Made by a program: the position numbers and the translations under genes
The notes under the pieces: model-generated
What the model was told of the DNA's origin: nothing
The model's input: the letters and a program-made list of their open reading frames with translations, nothing else
Database searches by the model: none
Shown here: positions 6,005-7,241 of the stretch, one piece after another
Layout: the number at the start of each line of letters is the position of its first letter
Position numbering within the stretch: position 1 is the stretch's first letter
Source: an uncultured Flammeovirgaceae bacterium
GTDB lineage: Bacteria; Bacteroidota; Bacteroidia; Cytophagales; Cyclobacteriaceae
DNA length: 7,241 bases
Reading direction: 5' to 3'
Assembly (NCBI GenBank): GCA_946480685.1
Contig: CAMLLI010000200.1
Coordinates: forward strand, 1 to 7,241

Positions 6005-7241
6005 TCAATGTTTAAAGTGACGCGTGCCGGTAAATACCATTGCCATACCGCGCCCGTCACAATAGTCTATTGAATCCTGATCTTTTACGGAACCTCCTGG
6101 TTGAATCACGGCATGAATACCATGCTGATCAGCGATCTCCACACAATCCGGGAACGGGAAGAAAGCATCTGATGCCATCACAGCTCCTTTCAGATTAAAA
6201 CCAAAAGTACCAGCTTTTTCAATTGCCTGTTTCAACGCATCAACACGTGAGGTCTGTCCTACTCCGCTGGCAAGTAACTGTCCATCTACAGCGAGTATAA
6301 TGGTATTTGATTTTGTATGCTTGCAGATCTTGCTCGCGAAGAGTAAAGCATTTACCTCTGCTGCAGTAGGTGCTACTTTGGTAACTACTTTCAGATCGGC
6401 CTGTACATCCGTCTTCAGATCGAGGTCTTGTTCAATGATACCATTCAGAATGGTTTTGCTCTGCTTCGTTTCAGTAAGTTGTTTCTTCTGCAACAAGATC
6501 ATACGATTCTTCTTGCTGCGTAACAATGCCAGCGCGTCATCGGTGTAAGCCGGAGCAATAAGTATTTCGAAGAACAGTTTATTGATCTCTTCTGCTGCTG
6601 CTATATCTATGGTTTTATTGGTAGCCAGTACACCGCCAAAGGCAGATATAGTATCGGCCTGGAATGCCTTGAGGTATGCATCTTTTACCGAAGTGCCGGT
6701 AGCCACACCACATGCGTTGGTATGTTTGATGATAACGAAAGCCGTTTCACCTTCAAACTCTTTTACCAGGTTTACCGCTGCATCAACATCTACCAGGTTG
6801 TTATAGGAAAGTTCTTTACCGTTGAGTTGTTCAAACAGTCCGTCAAGGTCGCCATAGAAAGTTCCTTTCTGATGAGGATTTTCCCCGTAACGAAGTACAC
6901 GTCCCTGCTGGTAACTTTTTTTATAGCTTGGTATCTGAAACTCGTTGTTGAAGTAATTAAATATAGCGGAGTCGTAATGCGATGTAACATCAAATGCCAT
7001 CGCTGCAAACTTCTTGCGGTCTGCTAAATCAGACGTGCAGTTCTTCGCCTGCAATAACGCCAGCAATTCGCTATACTGATTGCGTGACGCGACAATAAGC
7101 ACATCGTTAAAATTCTTGGCTGCACCACGAATGAGAGAGATGCCACCTATATCTATCTTCTCAATAATGTCTTCTTCCGATCCGCCTTTGGCAACCGTTT
7201 CCTCGAATGGATACAAGTCTACAATCACCAGGTCTATCGGA
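6005..7241 (-). CDS. purH: Bifunctional phosphoribosylaminoimidazolecarboxamide formyltransferase / IMP cyclohydrolase (PurH), 3' part, N-terminus outside the window
   Basis: PurH catalyses the last two steps of de novo IMP synthesis in the cytoplasm: 10-formyl-THF-dependent formylation of AICAR, then ring closure of FAICAR. About 411 codons are visible; the frame stays open to the window edge (reading P-I-D-L-V-I-V-D-L-Y-P-F), so roughly the first 95 residues are missing, assuming a usual length near 505-510. The GTG at 7228 is internal and is not the start. The end of the cyclohydrolase domain (LYPFEETVA, IGGISLIRGAAKN) is followed by the complete formyltransferase domain. The catalytic Lys-His pair lies in VIIKHTNACG (Lys at 6725-6727, His at 6722-6724). 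Other family signatures are RYGENPHQ, SYNNLVDVDAA, ASDAFFPFPD, IQPGGSVKD and a C-terminal TGTRHFKH. The stop is TGA at 6005-6007. It is followed by 230 bases before mreB with no clear terminator, so read-through into mreB is possible. Identity is near certain. Confidence 0.97.
   Translation of the reverse strand, partial: PIDLVIVDLYPFEETVAKGGSEEDIIEKIDIGGISLIRGAAKNFNDVLIVASRNQYSELLALLQAKNCTSDLADRKKFAAMAFDVTSHYDSAIFNYFNNEFQIPSYKKSYQQGRVLRYGENPHQKGTFYGDLDGLFEQLNGKELSYNNLVDVDAAVNLVKEFEGETAFVIIKHTNACGVATGTSVKDAYLKAFQADTISAFGGVLATNKTIDIAAAEEINKLFFEILIAPAYTDDALALLRSKKNRMILLQKKQLTETKQSKTILNGIIEQDLDLKTDVQADLKVVTKVAPTAAEVNALLFASKICKHTKSNTIILAVDGQLLASGVGQTSRVDALKQAIEKAGTFGFNLKGAVMASDAFFPFPDCVEIADQHGIHAVIQPGGSVKDQDSIDYCDGRGMAMVFTGTRHFKH

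Noticed and set aside
1..7241. Mobile elements, CRISPR arrays, tRNA or rRNA genes, defence or secretion systems
   Set aside because: No long repeats, transposase or integrase motifs, regularly spaced repeats or RNA-gene signatures are seen; nearly all the sequence is taken up by conserved housekeeping genes.

Overview
The window is a compact, single-direction stretch of a Bacteroidota chromosome. It looks most like a member of the Chitinophagia or a relative, although that rank is a guess. All supported genes lie on the minus strand, so transcription runs from the right end of the window to the left. Three points suggest the phylum: the order purH-mreB-mreC-mreD-mrdA-rodA, which I recall from that group; the near absence of Shine-Dalgarno sequences before start codons; and candidate promoter boxes of the TTG / TAnnTTTG type.

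Layout in transcription order: (1) 7241-6005, the 3' part of purH, a purine-biosynthesis gene cut by the window edge. (2) 6004-5775, a 230-base gap with a plausible Bacteroidota-type promoter and two adjacent AT-rich inverted repeats upstream of mreB. (3) 5774-4749, mreB. (4) 4679-3843, mreC. (5) 3846-3334, mreD, overlapping mreC by 4 bases. (6) 3333-3188, a 146-base gap with short inverted repeats, a possible 22-codon leader frame and a possible -7 promoter box. (7) 3187-1364, mrdA (PBP2). (8) 1316-45, rodA, with a TTG start. Bases 44-1 follow rodA and show no gene and no convincing terminator.

The five mre/mrd/rod genes encode the core of the elongasome (Rod complex). MreB is the membrane-bound actin-like filament. 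MreC and MreD connect it across the membrane to the synthetic enzymes. RodA (SEDS glycan polymerase) and PBP2 (transpeptidase) are the cognate pair that build lateral-wall peptidoglycan. All recognisable catalytic motifs are intact, so a rod-shaped or elongating cell is expected. purH is a metabolic neighbour with no evident functional link.

I found no undescribed system here; the window is a canonical cell-shape operon. The points most worth a second look are: strong enrichment of the tetramer TATA, linked to use of ATA for isoleucine after codons ending in T; the paired palindromes before mreB; the structured mreD-mrdA gap with its ATGA-coupled mini-ORF; an extra predicted membrane-segment pair in RodA; and a Cys/His cluster in PBP2.
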